Positions 15,755 to 23,029 of a stretch of 43,273 nt of DNA are shown in pieces. The stretch covers positions 1-43,273 of IMG/VR virus record IMGVR_UViG_3300010413_000157, one strand, 5' to 3'. This DNA comes from a virus. How positions within the stretch are numbered: position 1 is the first letter of the stretch; each line of letters starts with the position of its first letter. The notes under the pieces were generated by a model. That model was not told the origin of the DNA and did no database searches. It saw only the letters and a program-made list of their open reading frames with translations. A program made the position numbers and the translations under genes.

Positions 15755-15964
15755 TCACAGTGCATTAAGGTTAATTACCGTCCGTGTGGGCACCGATGGC
15801 GCACGTGACGAAACGCCCGACCATGGGATTCCAGCAATACGGGCAAAAGGCCAGAACGAACAGGGTACGGCCTGCTGGAGCGCACCTCTTGGTGTGATAA
15901 GAGTGACCCTGCTGTGTGATGCGTCCCGACCTCGTCCCATGAGCTGACGCGCATAGAGTTTCAA
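15755..15964 (-). CDS. Doubtful small ORF or small-RNA region in the control region
   Basis: A 69-residue frame can start at TTG (15964) with AAGGAG six bases upstream and ends at 15755, about 150 bases before the leftward terminator at 15565-15604. The product (MKLYARQLMGRGRD...) is basic and Arg/Ser/Pro-rich without a known pattern, so coding status is uncertain. The terminator suggests that some leftward transcript exists here; it could equally be a noncoding RNA. Confidence 0.25.
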   Translation of the reverse strand: MKLYARQLMGRGRDASHSRVTLITPRGALQQAVPCSFWPFARIAGIPWSGVSSRAPSVPTRTVINLNAL

Positions 15965-16021
15965 CTTCGGCTCCTTGCCGGGGATATGGAACTCTGTGCC
16001 TACAAACCCACCTGAACCCTG

Positions 16022-16080
16022 AGCTAACTAAGTAAAAGATCAGTATTAATTAGAGATATATAAGTAATGAAAAAGACAGA
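16022..16080. other. AT-rich tract in the control region
   Basis: About 60 bases much richer in A and T than the rest of the genome (for example AGTATTAATTAGAGATATAT). It lies between the 10-bp repeats and the rightward promoter. Such tracts serve as DNA-unwinding elements at origins or as promoter UP elements. The remaining bases of 15406-16156 show nothing else I can support. Confidence 0.5.
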
Positions 16081-16095
16081 TTCCCCTCAAACATG

Positions 16096-16124
16096 TTGAC
16101 AGCTTCTCGATAGCAAACTATCCT
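16096..16124 (+). promoter_or_regulatory. Rightward promoter of the middle operon with palindrome
   Basis: TTGACA (16096-16101), 17-base spacer, TATCCT (16119-16124), 33 bases before the first gene's start. GATAG-CAAA-CTATC (16109-16122) is an inverted repeat in the spacer overlapping the -10 box, placed like the operators at 15006-15023 and 23035-23048. Confidence 0.75.
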
Positions 16125-16156
16125 GATTGAGACATCTAACCGGAGAGGACATAAAG

Positions 16157-16987
16157 ATGGCGAGATCGAAGAACCAAGAGCTGCTGGTAGACATGGTGAG
16201 GAAGAACCGCATAGCCCAGCCCTTCAACGCTGAGGACGTGGTCAAGGTGATAACCACCCTCAATATGCAGGTCAACAAGAAGCTCAACTCTATCAACGTC
16301 AGACGCAACCGTCTGGCGCTCTATGTTGTACCCAACCCAATCAAACCCAGCGAGCCCATAAAGCAGGAACCACCCGTACAGGAGTCGCTTGCCTTACACG
16401 AGAAGATCGAGGGCACCGCTGAGAACTGGGAGACTGGCAAACTAGGACAGGACGAGGAGTTCGTGAAGGTTGCCGAGCCCCTGAAGGATACTATCCATCC
16501 ATTTGATGCCCTGCTGGACCACATTGCCGACAAGATGTGCAACCGGCTTGAGGCCTTCATGTCAGATGCGGAGCACCGTTTAGGTGAGCTGCTTGCCAAG
16601 CACATGGCCAAGCCGATGGAGAAGGAAGCACTCCCTATCAAAGTCGAGTCCCCTGAACACCACATCATCGAGCCAAAACCGGAGCAGAAGGAGCCCAAGA
16701 AGAAGGTGCTCATCTGTGGTCTGCTGGCTGGACAAAGGGCACTTATACGCAACGAGTTCGGGGACGCCTTCGACCTGCGGTTCGTGAAGTCATCGTTCAC
16801 CAACCTTACCGAGAAGGCAGCACACGCCGACCAGATCATCGGCCTGACCAACTTCATGAACCACTCACAGGACGCCACCCTTAGCAAGGCACCAACCCCA
16901 TACATCCGTATCACAGGCGGCATGACGGCACTGAGACAGACGCTTACCAACATGGCAGGAGAGAAAGATGCACGAGTACACCATTGA
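16157..16987 (+). CDS. Two-domain protein, unknown; first gene of the rightward operon
   Basis: The product has 276 residues. The ATG at 16157 follows GGAGAGGAC; an upstream TTG in frame is less likely. The N-terminal 60 residues are basic and helical (MARSKNQELLVDMVRKNRIAQPF), consistent with a small DNA-binding domain. A Glu/Pro-rich central part follows. Residues about 195-270 look like a Rossmann-type fold: 'KKVLICGLLAGQR', 'HADQIIGLTNFMNHS' and 'YIRITGGMTALRQTL', resembling DUF2325-like domains. Its position next to the putative origin suggests a replication or regulatory role, but this is inference. Confidence 0.7.
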   Translation: MARSKNQELLVDMVRKNRIAQPFNAEDVVKVITTLNMQVNKKLNSINVRRNRLALYVVPNPIKPSEPIKQEPPVQESLALHEKIEGTAENWETGKLGQDEEFVKVAEPLKDTIHPFDALLDHIADKMCNRLEAFMSDAEHRLGELLAKHMAKPMEKEALPIKVESPEHHIIEPKPEQKEPKKKVLICGLLAGQRALIRNEFGDAFDLRFVKSSFTNLTEKAAHADQIIGLTNFMNHSQDATLSKAPTPYIRITGGMTALRQTLTNMAGEKDARVHH

Positions 16988-17372
16988 GGAGCTGCTGGAG
17001 GCGGAAATCGCCTTCATGGGCGGTAACTGGGAGGAGAGCGATGAGGCCCCGGAGGATTCACCCATCCCCGGGTGCATCTATCTTGGCGAGAAGCCCTACA
17101 TCGACTGCAGCGACCTGTTCTTCTGGGGCATGGCGGAGGGTGAGGACATCGAGCTTGAGGCATTTAACCAAGCGGTCGACGACTGCAACGGTAACCTGCC
17201 CGTGGGCTCCCTGCTCTACTGTGCCCGTCAACGTGAGATGCGTCCACAGGGCGCATACTACAGCTACTTCCCGGAGGAGCTGTGGGAGCTGTTCGATGCC
17301 TGCGGTCCCGAGCGTGAGGTCGGTTTTGGCAACCCGTATGCACCGGGTGATTACCTTGCATGCACTGAATAA
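16968..17372 (+). CDS. Hypothetical acidic protein
   Basis: The product has 134 residues. The ATG at 16968 lies 20 bp before the upstream stop, with GGAGAG ahead. It is strongly acidic ('GGNWEESDEAPEDSPIPG' near residue 18) and aromatic, with several Cys. No family recognised. Acidic early proteins may mimic DNA or bind host factors, but nothing specific is seen. Confidence 0.65.
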   Translation: MHEYTIEELLEAEIAFMGGNWEESDEAPEDSPIPGCIYLGEKPYIDCSDLFFWGMAEGEDIELEAFNQAVDDCNGNLPVGSLLYCARQREMRPQGAYYSYFPEELWELFDACGPEREVGFGNPYAPGDYLACTE

Positions 17373-17393
17373 GGCGGCTATCTTAATCAGACC

Positions 17394-17894
17394 ATGAACC
17401 AAGACGACATGTTCCAGAAACCGGAGGTAGACAGGGAGCTGCATCCGGCCCCCAAACGCCCAGAGGCACCCGCCTTCGTCAAGTGGTACACCCTGTATCC
17501 CCTGAAGAAGAGCCGTGGTTCTGCACTCAAGGCGTGGGAGAAGCTGACCAAGGGGATGACACCAGAGGAGGAGGAGTCCTTCTCGCTGGAGCTTCGCAAC
17601 GCCACCAAGGCGCAGATTAAGCGCTATCAGGAGCTGAAGTCAGCGGGTGAGTTTGTCCCACCATGGAAGCACCCGGCCACGTGGCTGAACGGCATGTGCT
17701 GGGAGGATGAGCTGACTCCTGTGGGCTCTCTGTTTGGTGCTCCCAATACGGGAACATGCAGCGTGGAGGGATGTAATGAGCCCTGTCATGGGCCGCGATT
17801 CAGGATGTGTGCATGGCACTTCACCATGCGAGCCGAGAGCAAGAGAGGACTCACGGTGACAGGCAATGACATTCTCGAGAGGTGCAAGAAGTGA
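17394..17894 (+). CDS. Replisome-organiser or helicase-loader-like protein
   Basis: The protein has 166 residues. Residues about 27-110 have the pattern 'FVKWYTLYPLKKSRGSALKA', then a long helical stretch and 'PPWKHPATWLNG', which recurs in the C-terminal part of phage replication organisers (gpO-like proteins). The C-terminus adds CSVEGCNEPC...C..H, a probable zinc site. The usual large N-terminal winged-helix domain is missing, so this may act with the preceding two genes. It would load the host helicase at the phage origin. The ribosome site is weak. Confidence 0.6.
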   Translation: MNQDDMFQKPEVDRELHPAPKRPEAPAFVKWYTLYPLKKSRGSALKAWEKLTKGMTPEEEESFSLELRNATKAQIKRYQELKSAGEFVPPWKHPATWLNGMCWEDELTPVGSLFGAPNTGTCSVEGCNEPCHGPRFRMCAWHFTMRAESKRGLTVTGNDILERCKK

Positions 17895-18070
17895 AATCCG
17901 CAACAATGCTATCCAACTGGGCAGCCTTTGTGTGGCTGTGGCGCAATGATCCAGAGGCCCGGTGGTACTGGCTGTATGTGTTTATCACGATCCAGCCCGG
18001 AGACACCAAAACGATCCAAAGGTGCGTCGTCGACAATCTTTACACTTTCGGGCTGACACGTCATGGTTGA
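17891..18070 (+). CDS. Small hydrophobic protein
   Basis: A GTG at 17891 overlaps the previous TGA (GTGA) with AGAGG upstream. The 59-residue product is Trp- and Phe-rich ('LSNWAAFVWLWRNDPEARWY') and may be membrane-associated. Its last eight bases overlap the next gene's start, which supports translational coupling. Family not recognised. Confidence 0.5.
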   Translation: MKSATMLSNWAAFVWLWRNDPEARWYWLYVFITIQPGDTKTIQRCVVDNLYTFGLTRHG

Positions 18071-18560
18071 GCGCCAGAAATTCTATCTCCACGCCCCGCA
18101 GGACATCATCGAGATGAGCGCCAAGCTGTCCCAGTACACCGACCTGCATCTGGGGTACGAGGTGACGGTGCAGCGCATCGAGGAGAAGCGCAGGCTCAAG
18201 CAGAACAAGCTGGCCTTCAAGTGGTACAAGGTTCGCTCAGATCTTACCGGGCTTACCCCGGAGGAGGAGCACAGTTACTGCAAGCTGAAGTACGGGGTGC
18301 CTGTCTTGGTAGATAACGACGATGATTTTGCGGCCTTCTACATGAAAGTCCTTCAGCCCCACACCTTCGTCGACCAGATGGAGATTATCAGGTACGTTCC
18401 AGTCACAAGTCTGATGAGCGTCAAACAATTCGCTGAATACCTGACCGATGTTGACAACGCGAGCGCCTCGGTCGGTATTGCACTGCCTCACCCGGAGGAT
18501 ATTTATTACGAGGCAATTTATGGCGCTCGTCGCATAACCACCGAGGAGAAAACACCATGA
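18063..18560 (+). CDS. NinB-like recombination protein
   Basis: The protein has 165 residues. The core 'VTVQRIEEKRRLKQNKLAFK', a Cys-containing 'HSYCKLKYGVPVL' and the late 'TSLMSVKQFAEYLTDVD' follow the arrangement of lambda NinB (RSLDQN and SRMRVGEFAELLE positions), and the end 'PEDIYYEAIYG' is typical of a broad phage family. NinB-type proteins bind ssDNA and act in recombination. The place in the operon matches a nin region. Confidence 0.65.
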   Translation: MVERQKFYLHAPQDIIEMSAKLSQYTDLHLGYEVTVQRIEEKRRLKQNKLAFKWYKVRSDLTGLTPEEEHSYCKLKYGVPVLVDNDDDFAAFYMKVLQPHTFVDQMEIIRYVPVTSLMSVKQFAEYLTDVDNASASVGIALPHPEDIYYEAIYGARRITTEEKTP

Positions 18561-18676
18561 CTGTAATTATTGATTTTCTGATCGGCTTCGCCTTCGGTAT
18601 GGCTGTGTGCTTCATGTTTCCAGAGGTACGCAACCTGCCGCAGATCATCAAGGACAAGTTCAACAAAAAGGGCTAA
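18557..18676 (+). CDS. Tiny single-pass membrane protein upstream of the SPFH gene
   Basis: The product has 39 residues, MTVIIDFLIG followed by 'FAFGMAVCFMFPEVRN' and a basic tail ending NKKG. One transmembrane helix covers about residues 4-22. The ATG overlaps the previous stop (ATGA) and the stop lies 26 bases before the SPFH start, so the two are co-expressed. It may be a partner or regulator of the SPFH protein. Confidence 0.6.
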   Translation: MTVIIDFLIGFAFGMAVCFMFPEVRNLPQIIKDKFNKKG

Positions 18677-18702
18677 CCAGCCCCCCAACCACGGAGTAAA
18701 CC

Positions 18703-19689
18703 ATGACCGTAAAGCAAATGATTCAGGCCGGTTCAGCCGGTGTTCTTGGCGCTATTGTCCTTCTTTATGCCATCGCCGGTATCAGCAATATCGATCCCGG
18801 CGAGGTCGGCATCCTAGTCAAGATGCTGGGCTCTGACCGCGGCATGCAGAAGGAGACGCTCTCTACCGGTATGCACTGGATCGATCCATTCACCTACGAT
18901 GTGGTCGTCTATGACGCCCGCTCTCGCCAGTTCCAAGAGGGCCTGCAGGACATCCCTTCCCAGACCAAGGACGGCCAACCCATCCTTGTTGACCTGTCCC
19001 TAGAGCTGAGCCTTGTCCCAAGCAAGGTGCCGGACCTGCACGAAAAGGTGGGTAGGGGATACTTTCAACAGGTTGTCTATCCCGATATACGCTCCGCTGT
19101 ACGCAATACCACCACCACCCAGCTCAGTGATGAGATTTACACTGGTCAGGGCCGCGCCACGGTGCAGGAAAACATCCAGAAGATCATGGAAGCCAAGCTG
19201 TCCGAGTTCGGCATCAATATCAAGGTTAACCTGCGTGATGTCGACTTCACCAACCAGCAGTTCGTCAAGACTCTGGAGCTAAAGGCGGAGGCAGCCCAGA
19301 AGGTCATCATCGAGAAGCGTAACGCTGAGGCAGCCGAGCAGACCGCTATCAAAAACGCGAACCTAGCCGAGGGTGACAAGCAGAAGCGCATCAAGGCCGC
19401 TGAGGCTGACCGTGAGGAGCGTCGACTCAAGGGTGAGGGTGACCGCCTCGAGAAGGAGGAGACCGCCAAGGGTATCCTTGCCATCGCCAAGGCTGAAGCG
19501 GAGGGCACCAAACTGCGCCGTGAGGCACTGGCTGGTAAGGGTGGCGCGGAGCTGGTCTCCATCGAGTGGGCCAAGAATCTGGGACCCAACGTCAAGGTCT
19601 ACGGTGTGCCCACTGGCTCCCCGGGAACCACTAACCTCATGGACCTAAATGGTCTGGTGGGTGGCGCATTCAAGGGTGTAGCCCAGTGA
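18703..19689 (+). CDS. SPFH/Band 7 (prohibitin-stomatin-like) membrane protein
   Basis: The protein has 328 residues. An N-terminal transmembrane helix ('AGVLGAIVLLYAIAGI', about 11-28) leads into 'NIDPGEVGILVKMLG', the standard entry to the SPFH domain. 'LSTGMHWIDPF', 'QTKDGQPILVDLSLEL' and 'YPDIRSAVRNTTT' follow, and residues about 195-290 are an Ala/Glu/Lys coiled coil with AEAAEQ-type repeats, then a Gly-rich tail. Host relatives are prohibitins, HflK/HflC and stomatin, which form ring-shaped membrane cages and control FtsH or lipid domains. A phage copy is unusual and is full length. It probably forms an inner-membrane assembly; its target is unknown. The ATG follows CGGAGTAAACC. Confidence 0.9.
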   Translation: MTVKQMIQAGSAGVLGAIVLLYAIAGISNIDPGEVGILVKMLGSDRGMQKETLSTGMHWIDPFTYDVVVYDARSRQFQEGLQDIPSQTKDGQPILVDLSLELSLVPSKVPDLHEKVGRGYFQQVVYPDIRSAVRNTTTTQLSDEIYTGQGRATVQENIQKIMEAKLSEFGINIKVNLRDVDFTNQQFVKTLELKAEAAQKVIIEKRNAEAAEQTAIKNANLAEGDKQKRIKAAEADREERRLKGEGDRLEKEETAKGILAIAKAEAEGTKLRREALAGKGGAELVSIEWAKNLGPNVKVYGVPTGSPGTTNLMDLNGLVGGAFKGVAQ

Positions 19690-19847
19690 TGCGCTATGTG
19701 GTGGGTGCCATTGTCCTCATCTTGGCGATGATGGTGCTCGCTCCCGCAATCATGACGCTGGCCAAGAAGCTCAAGGACTACTACGCCTTGCAGTTCAAGG
19801 TGGAGGAGCCCGAGGAGAGAGAGGAGGACGATGAGTCGAAGGGATGA
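19689..19847 (+). CDS. Tiny single-pass membrane protein downstream of the SPFH gene
   Basis: The product has 52 residues. The ATG overlaps the SPFH stop (TGATG). One transmembrane helix (MRYVVGAIVLILAMMVLAP, about 4-22) is followed by a basic turn and a strongly acidic cytoplasmic tail (EEPEEREEDDESKG). Start/stop coupling to the SPFH gene suggests a dedicated partner. No family recognised. Confidence 0.6.
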   Translation: MRYVVGAIVLILAMMVLAPAIMTLAKKLKDYYALQFKVEEPEEREEDDESKG

Positions 19848-20106
19848 GCAGCGCTACATGGACTTCGTGGCTGGGCTGCCATGTTGTCTGTGTAGGAAGC
19901 GACCGGTCGAGCTGCACCACCCACGCTTTGGCGAGGGAGCACAACAGCGGGCTGGTAACTTCCTCGTCATCCCCTTGTGCCCAGACTGTCATCGCGGACC
20001 CCTCGGGGTCCATGGTGACAAGACCATGCTCAGGGTCAACAAGACCACCGAGCTGGAGCTGATTAACCAAACCACAGGCCGATACGTGGCCCGGTTCACT
20101 ATGTAG
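19831..20106 (+). CDS. HNH-type nuclease, Ref/DUF968-like
   Basis: The protein has 91 residues. Residues 16-60 contain 'LPCCLCRKRPVELHHPRFG' and 'VIPLCPDCHRGPLGVHG': paired Cys, the HH of the HNH signature and a second Cys pair for structural zinc. It resembles phage Ref (RecA-dependent nuclease) and NinG-like HNH proteins common in nin regions. The ATG follows GAGGAGGACG and lies 17 bp before the upstream stop. Confidence 0.75.
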   Translation: MSRRDEQRYMDFVAGLPCCLCRKRPVELHHPRFGEGAQQRAGNFLVIPLCPDCHRGPLGVHGDKTMLRVNKTTELELINQTTGRYVARFTM

Positions 20107-20115
20107 GGGTAACCG

Positions 20116-20577
20116 ATGAACATGACAAAAGAGCAGGCAGACCTTGCCCGCAAGGAGACCATCAACTACATCGACTTCTACCCGGAGGAGATGGCGGGCA
20201 AGCTGGTGGCCCGATTCGTCGAGGAGATGAAGGCCATGCCTGATGTCTGGCAGAAGCTCTCCGAGGCGCAGCAGGAGGAGGTGCTCAGTCGCACCCGCAT
20301 GTTTGCCGAGGACTGGACCATCCAGATGGTTGAGGTAACCGTGGCAGACGAGCGTCCCCAGCTACACGCCATTCTCGATCAGGTGGTGGTGAAGGATGGT
20401 ATCAAGGCCGTGCTTACCATGCCCAAGCAGAGCGAGGACCGCCACGAGCTGATGGATGCACAGGGCAAGGATGTGCTCATCGTCATCATCGACTCCAAGG
20501 CATACACCGGAGGGACCGGCAAGGTGAAGGCGGAGAAGGACCAGAAAGACCTGAGTCTGGCGGAGCCCGGTGACTGA
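20116..20577 (+). CDS. Hypothetical protein
   Basis: The product has 153 residues. The N-terminal half is helical ('FYPEEMAGKLVARFVEEM') and the C-terminal half is strand-rich ('LHAILDQVVVKDGIKAVL', then VLIVIIDSKAY). It ends in a charged tail. I do not recognise the family. The stop overlaps the start of the sugar-gene cluster. Confidence 0.65.
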   Translation: MNMTKEQADLARKETINYIDFYPEEMAGKLVARFVEEMKAMPDVWQKLSEAQQEEVLSRTRMFAEDWTIQMVEVTVADERPQLHAILDQVVVKDGIKAVLTMPKQSEDRHELMDAQGKDVLIVIIDSKAYTGGTGKVKAEKDQKDLSLAEPGD

Positions 20578-20966
20578 TGGGCAAGGTCACCAAGCCGTGG
20601 GGCGGCTATGAAGTCCTGATGCACGGGCCAAAATACTGGATCAAGGTGCTGACGGTAGCCCCGGGGTGCATGCTCTCTCTGCAGAAACACCAGCATCGCC
20701 ATGAGGCGTGGACGGTGGTAATGGGTGAGGGCATCGCTGAGATTCACGACTGGCCAAAGACACTGAAGAACGGGGACAAGCGATACATCATGCCCGGTGA
20801 CAGGGTGGACATCCCGTGTGGTGCCAAGCACCGCCTGTCCAACCCGACCGATAAATACCTTATCGTTTGTGAGGTTGCCATTGGTGATGACGTGAGGGAG
20901 GACGACATCATCCGTTATGCCGACGAGTACGGCAGGAAGGTGGAGAGTGAGGACAGTAGCAGTTAG
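20577..20966 (+). CDS. Phosphomannose isomerase-type cupin
   Basis: The protein has 129 residues. 'VTKPWGGYEVL' near the N-terminus, 'LSLQKHQHRHEAWTVVMGEG' and 'PGDRVDIPCGAKHRLSNP' are the marks of the cupin domain of type II mannose-6-phosphate isomerase/GDP-mannose pyrophosphorylase (metal-binding His-x-His...Glu). Here the isomerase domain stands alone without the guanylyltransferase. It would interconvert fructose-6-P and mannose-6-P or a related hexose phosphate. It is followed by nucleotidyltransferase and phosphomannomutase genes. Confidence 0.8.
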   Translation: MGKVTKPWGGYEVLMHGPKYWIKVLTVAPGCMLSLQKHQHRHEAWTVVMGEGIAEIHDWPKTLKNGDKRYIMPGDRVDIPCGAKHRLSNPTDKYLIVCEVAIGDDVREDDIIRYADEYGRKVESEDSSS

Positions 20967-21384
20967 TGGCGGCTTTGACCCGGTTCACGTGGGTCATGTC
21001 CGCATGTTTAAAGAGGCCCGCAAGCTGGGTGACCGGCTGGTGGTCTTCCTGAACTCCGACGAGTGGCTCGAGCGCAAGAAGGGCTACTGCTTCATGAAGT
21101 ACGCGGAGCGGGCGGAGATCATCCGCGCCTTTCGTGCTGTCGACCACGTCATCAAGGCCAATGACGACGATGATACCGTCATCCAAGACCTTGCCGAGTG
21201 GACGCCGTCGGTATTCGTCAACTCCGGTGACCGGCCCATCAATACCCTGCCAGAGGCATCCATATGCCACGAGCTGAACATCGCGCTTATCTACCTTGAT
21301 GTTGGGGCTGCACACGCACACAGCAGCGACATCATCAAGGAGGCATGCACAAAGATGAGGGGGCCACATGTCAGGCCATCATGA
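20947..21384 (+). CDS. Nucleotidyltransferase, cytidylyltransferase/HldE-C type
   Basis: The protein has 145 residues. The GTG at 20947 is preceded by GGAAGG and places the motif at the N-terminus: SGGFDPVHVGH, with the H14-x-G-H17 catalytic signature, then 'DRLVVFLNSDEWLERKKG'. This is the compact fold of glycerol-3-phosphate cytidylyltransferases and of the HldE C-terminal domain, which load CMP or AMP onto a sugar or polyol phosphate. It overlaps the cupin gene by 20 bp and the mutase gene by 17 bp. The substrate cannot be told from sequence. Confidence 0.85.
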   Translation: MRTVAVSGGFDPVHVGHVRMFKEARKLGDRLVVFLNSDEWLERKKGYCFMKYAERAEIIRAFRAVDHVIKANDDDDTVIQDLAEWTPSVFVNSGDRPINTLPEASICHELNIALIYLDVGAAHAHSSDIIKEACTKMRGPHVRPS

Positions 21385-22096
21385 GCTGCTCCTGTTCGAT
21401 GTGGACGGCACCATCACCAAGAGCGCCATGCCCATCGCCAACTCCATGGCTGAGGCGCTGGCTGGACAGCCTCACACCCTCGGCTTCATCACCGGGACCG
21501 ACCACGGTGCGCTGATACACATGCTTGACCTGCTGCTGGAAATCCGGCCAACAGTGTTTCTCCTGCCCGAGATGGGCTCTGCCTGCTATCAAGGTCAGAA
21601 CATGGTGTACGATGCCGTGCCACCCATGAACCCGGATACCTTCGATATACTCCGGGCCGCCTTCACTGCTGAGCTATACAAAATCGGGCTCCCATCTGTG
21701 GCACCAGACGTGTTCCTTAAGCGCAGGGCGCAGATGACCGTCTCCATTATCGGCAGGAGCGCACCGCTTGAGATGAAGGAGAGGGTCGACCCCAACTGTG
21801 CCATCCGTCACAAGCTCTGCCATGCCGTGGCTGACACGCTGTATAAGATGGGCAGGCCCCGCGTCTACTTCACCATGGGCGGGACCAGCAGCATCGACAT
21901 CATGGAGACCTCGTGGGACAAGCGTGACGGGGTGCTGCGCTTCCTCAACTTCATGGGCTTCGAACCAAAGGACGCGCTGTACTTTGGTGACCGCCTGAAG
22001 CCGGGCGGAAACGACTGGCCGGTCACACACACCGGGGTGGAGTACATCCAAGTGGAAGGCCCACTGGAGACGTATCAGAGGATCAGGAGGGGATAA
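21368..22096 (+). CDS. HAD-family phosphomannomutase-like protein
   Basis: The protein has 242 residues. The HAD nucleophile motif is D11-V-D13-G-T-I-T and the late acidic loop is 'YFGDRLKPGGNDWPV' (about 205-219), as in the eukaryotic-type phosphomannomutase family (PMM/COF-like HAD). A cap segment lies between. It would convert mannose-6-P to mannose-1-P, following the cupin step. Such PMM genes are rare in phages. The ATG at 21368 follows GAGGGGG. Confidence 0.8.
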   Translation: MSGHHELLLFDVDGTITKSAMPIANSMAEALAGQPHTLGFITGTDHGALIHMLDLLLEIRPTVFLLPEMGSACYQGQNMVYDAVPPMNPDTFDILRAAFTAELYKIGLPSVAPDVFLKRRAQMTVSIIGRSAPLEMKERVDPNCAIRHKLCHAVADTLYKMGRPRVYFTMGGTSSIDIMETSWDKRDGVLRFLNFMGFEPKDALYFGDRLKPGGNDWPVTHTGVEYIQVEGPLETYQRIRRG

Positions 22097-22452
22097 TGAT
22101 AGACCGCGTGGATGTGCTGTTGTGGCGCTGGGCACAGGCCACGCACACAGAGATAGCTGGCATGGGATACCCGAGCAAGACTATTGAGTACCGCATACAG
22201 CGAGAGGGAACCCTTATCAGGGGCACGCCACAATCGACCACCCCCAGCTTCAGGATTGACCACGAGGTGATGGAGGTCGACCGTGCCGTCAAGGAGATGA
22301 GGCTGCGGTGGCGAGAGGTGGTAAGGGCTCGCTACTTGGCAGGGATGGGTGACAAGCAGGGTGCGGAGTATCTGAAGTTGAGCCCGGGAACATTCCGGCG
22401 CGACCTTGACCTCGCCCATGCTTGGCTTGGTGGGCGACTTGGTATCCCATAG
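22096..22452 (+). CDS. Antitermination Q-like late regulator
   Basis: The product has 118 residues. The ATG overlaps the previous TAA and has AGGAGGGG upstream. The C-terminal half ('VDRAVKEMRLRWREVVRARY', then 'GDKQGAEYLKLSPGTFRRDL') is a sigma-region-4-like helix-turn-helix as found in phage Q, ArpU and related late regulators. It lies at the end of the nin-like region just before a candidate late promoter and terminator, exactly where Q acts in lambdoid phages. Confidence 0.65.
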   Translation: MIDRVDVLLWRWAQATHTEIAGMGYPSKTIEYRIQREGTLIRGTPQSTTPSFRIDHEVMEVDRAVKEMRLRWREVVRARYLAGMGDKQGAEYLKLSPGTFRRDLDLAHAWLGGRLGIP

Positions 22453-22464
22453 TAGGAGATGACC

Positions 22465-22497
22465 ATGACTAACAGAGGGGAAATACCACAACCATGA
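22465..22497 (+). CDS. Possible 10-residue leader peptide
   Basis: An ATG at 22465 with AGGAG six bases upstream opens MTNRGEIPQP and stops in a TGA that overlaps the next ATG (22494). It may simply couple translation of the following gene, whose own ribosome site is rather distant. Confidence 0.25.
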   Translation: MTNRGEIPQP

Positions 22498-22724
22498 AGA
22501 TATCAAGAATTTACGGCCAGATATCCAGTCTGGAGTGTAGCGAGAGGGACGCCTATCACAAAGCCTGCCCCTATGGTGTGAGGAACCAGCACAGCAATGG
22601 TGGGTGCATCAACACCGACTGTCACGCTTGGGTGGCGCTGGAGAGTGAGCCCGGGACGGGATACTGCATCAGGCTTGAGGCAGAGGTGGAGCTGGCGAGG
22701 CGTGAGGCGAAAATCCCTTGGTAG
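22494..22724 (+). CDS. Small Cys-rich hypothetical protein
   Basis: The product has 76 residues. Cys are spread through 'SSLECSERDAYHKACPYG' and 'GGCINTDCHAW', suggesting a metal site. It is the last gene before the middle-operon terminator. Family not recognised. Confidence 0.55.
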   Translation: MKISRIYGQISSLECSERDAYHKACPYGVRNQHSNGGCINTDCHAWVALESEPGTGYCIRLEAEVELARREAKIPW

Positions 22725-22725
22725 C

Positions 22726-22754
22726 TTGACGGCCTGTTAAAAATAATCTAAATG
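22726..22754 (+). promoter_or_regulatory. Candidate late (pR'-like) promoter
   Basis: TTGACG (22726-22731), 17-base spacer, TAAATG (22749-22754). The -35 box is strong and the -10 box weak, as in Q-controlled promoters where polymerase pauses. A terminator stands about 50 bases past the expected start, so transcription would need antitermination. Confidence 0.4.
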
Positions 22755-22808
22755 TATTAACCAGACTGCGATAGTTATCTCAGTCGTTCATGGCACAACT
22801 GGACATTA

Positions 22809-22830
22809 CCCCTCCTTTGAGGGGTTTTTT
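22809..22830 (+). terminator. Rho-independent terminator, end of middle operon
   Basis: CCCCTC-CTTT-GAGGGG hairpin (22809-22824) followed by six T (22825-22830). It ends rightward transcription before the late genes; the Q-like protein may override it. Confidence 0.9.
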
Positions 22831-23005
22831 ATGCCGCCCGCTCCAGTACGAACAGCTCATCCTCAAGCTGAATGATTTCCACATCCACCCCAAACTGACG
22901 GACGAGCTTAGCCAGCGCACACGCTTGCTCAAGCGAAGTGCAGGTGGCCGGGTAGGTCTTCTCTTGTGCGCGAATGCTCACAACCTTCTCATTCGTGATA
23001 GTCAT
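22829..23005 (-). CDS. Small minus-strand protein between middle and late operons
   Basis: The product has 58 residues, MTITNEKVVS to LFVLERAA. The ATG ending at 23005 has a strong AGGAGG six bases away on the minus strand, and its own promoter lies just upstream (23030-23057). It is compact alpha/beta with an acidic C-terminal half ('GVDVEIIQLEDELFVLE'). Its stop lies inside the opposing terminator. It may be a regulator of the late switch. No family recognised, but coding signals are good. Confidence 0.7.
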   Translation of the reverse strand: MTITNEKVVSIRAQEKTYPATCTSLEQACALAKLVRQFGVDVEIIQLEDELFVLERAA

Positions 23006-23029
23006 ATCTGACCTCCTCCTTTTGCCGGG

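Noticed and set aside
15406-16156. tRNA genes in the control region
   Set aside because: Hairpins here do not form a cloverleaf; no tRNA was recognised in any intergenic gap.
22790-23011. Plus-strand frame through the middle terminator
   Set aside because: It runs through a terminator hairpin, and the minus strand of the same bases carries a gene with a strong ribosome site and promoter.
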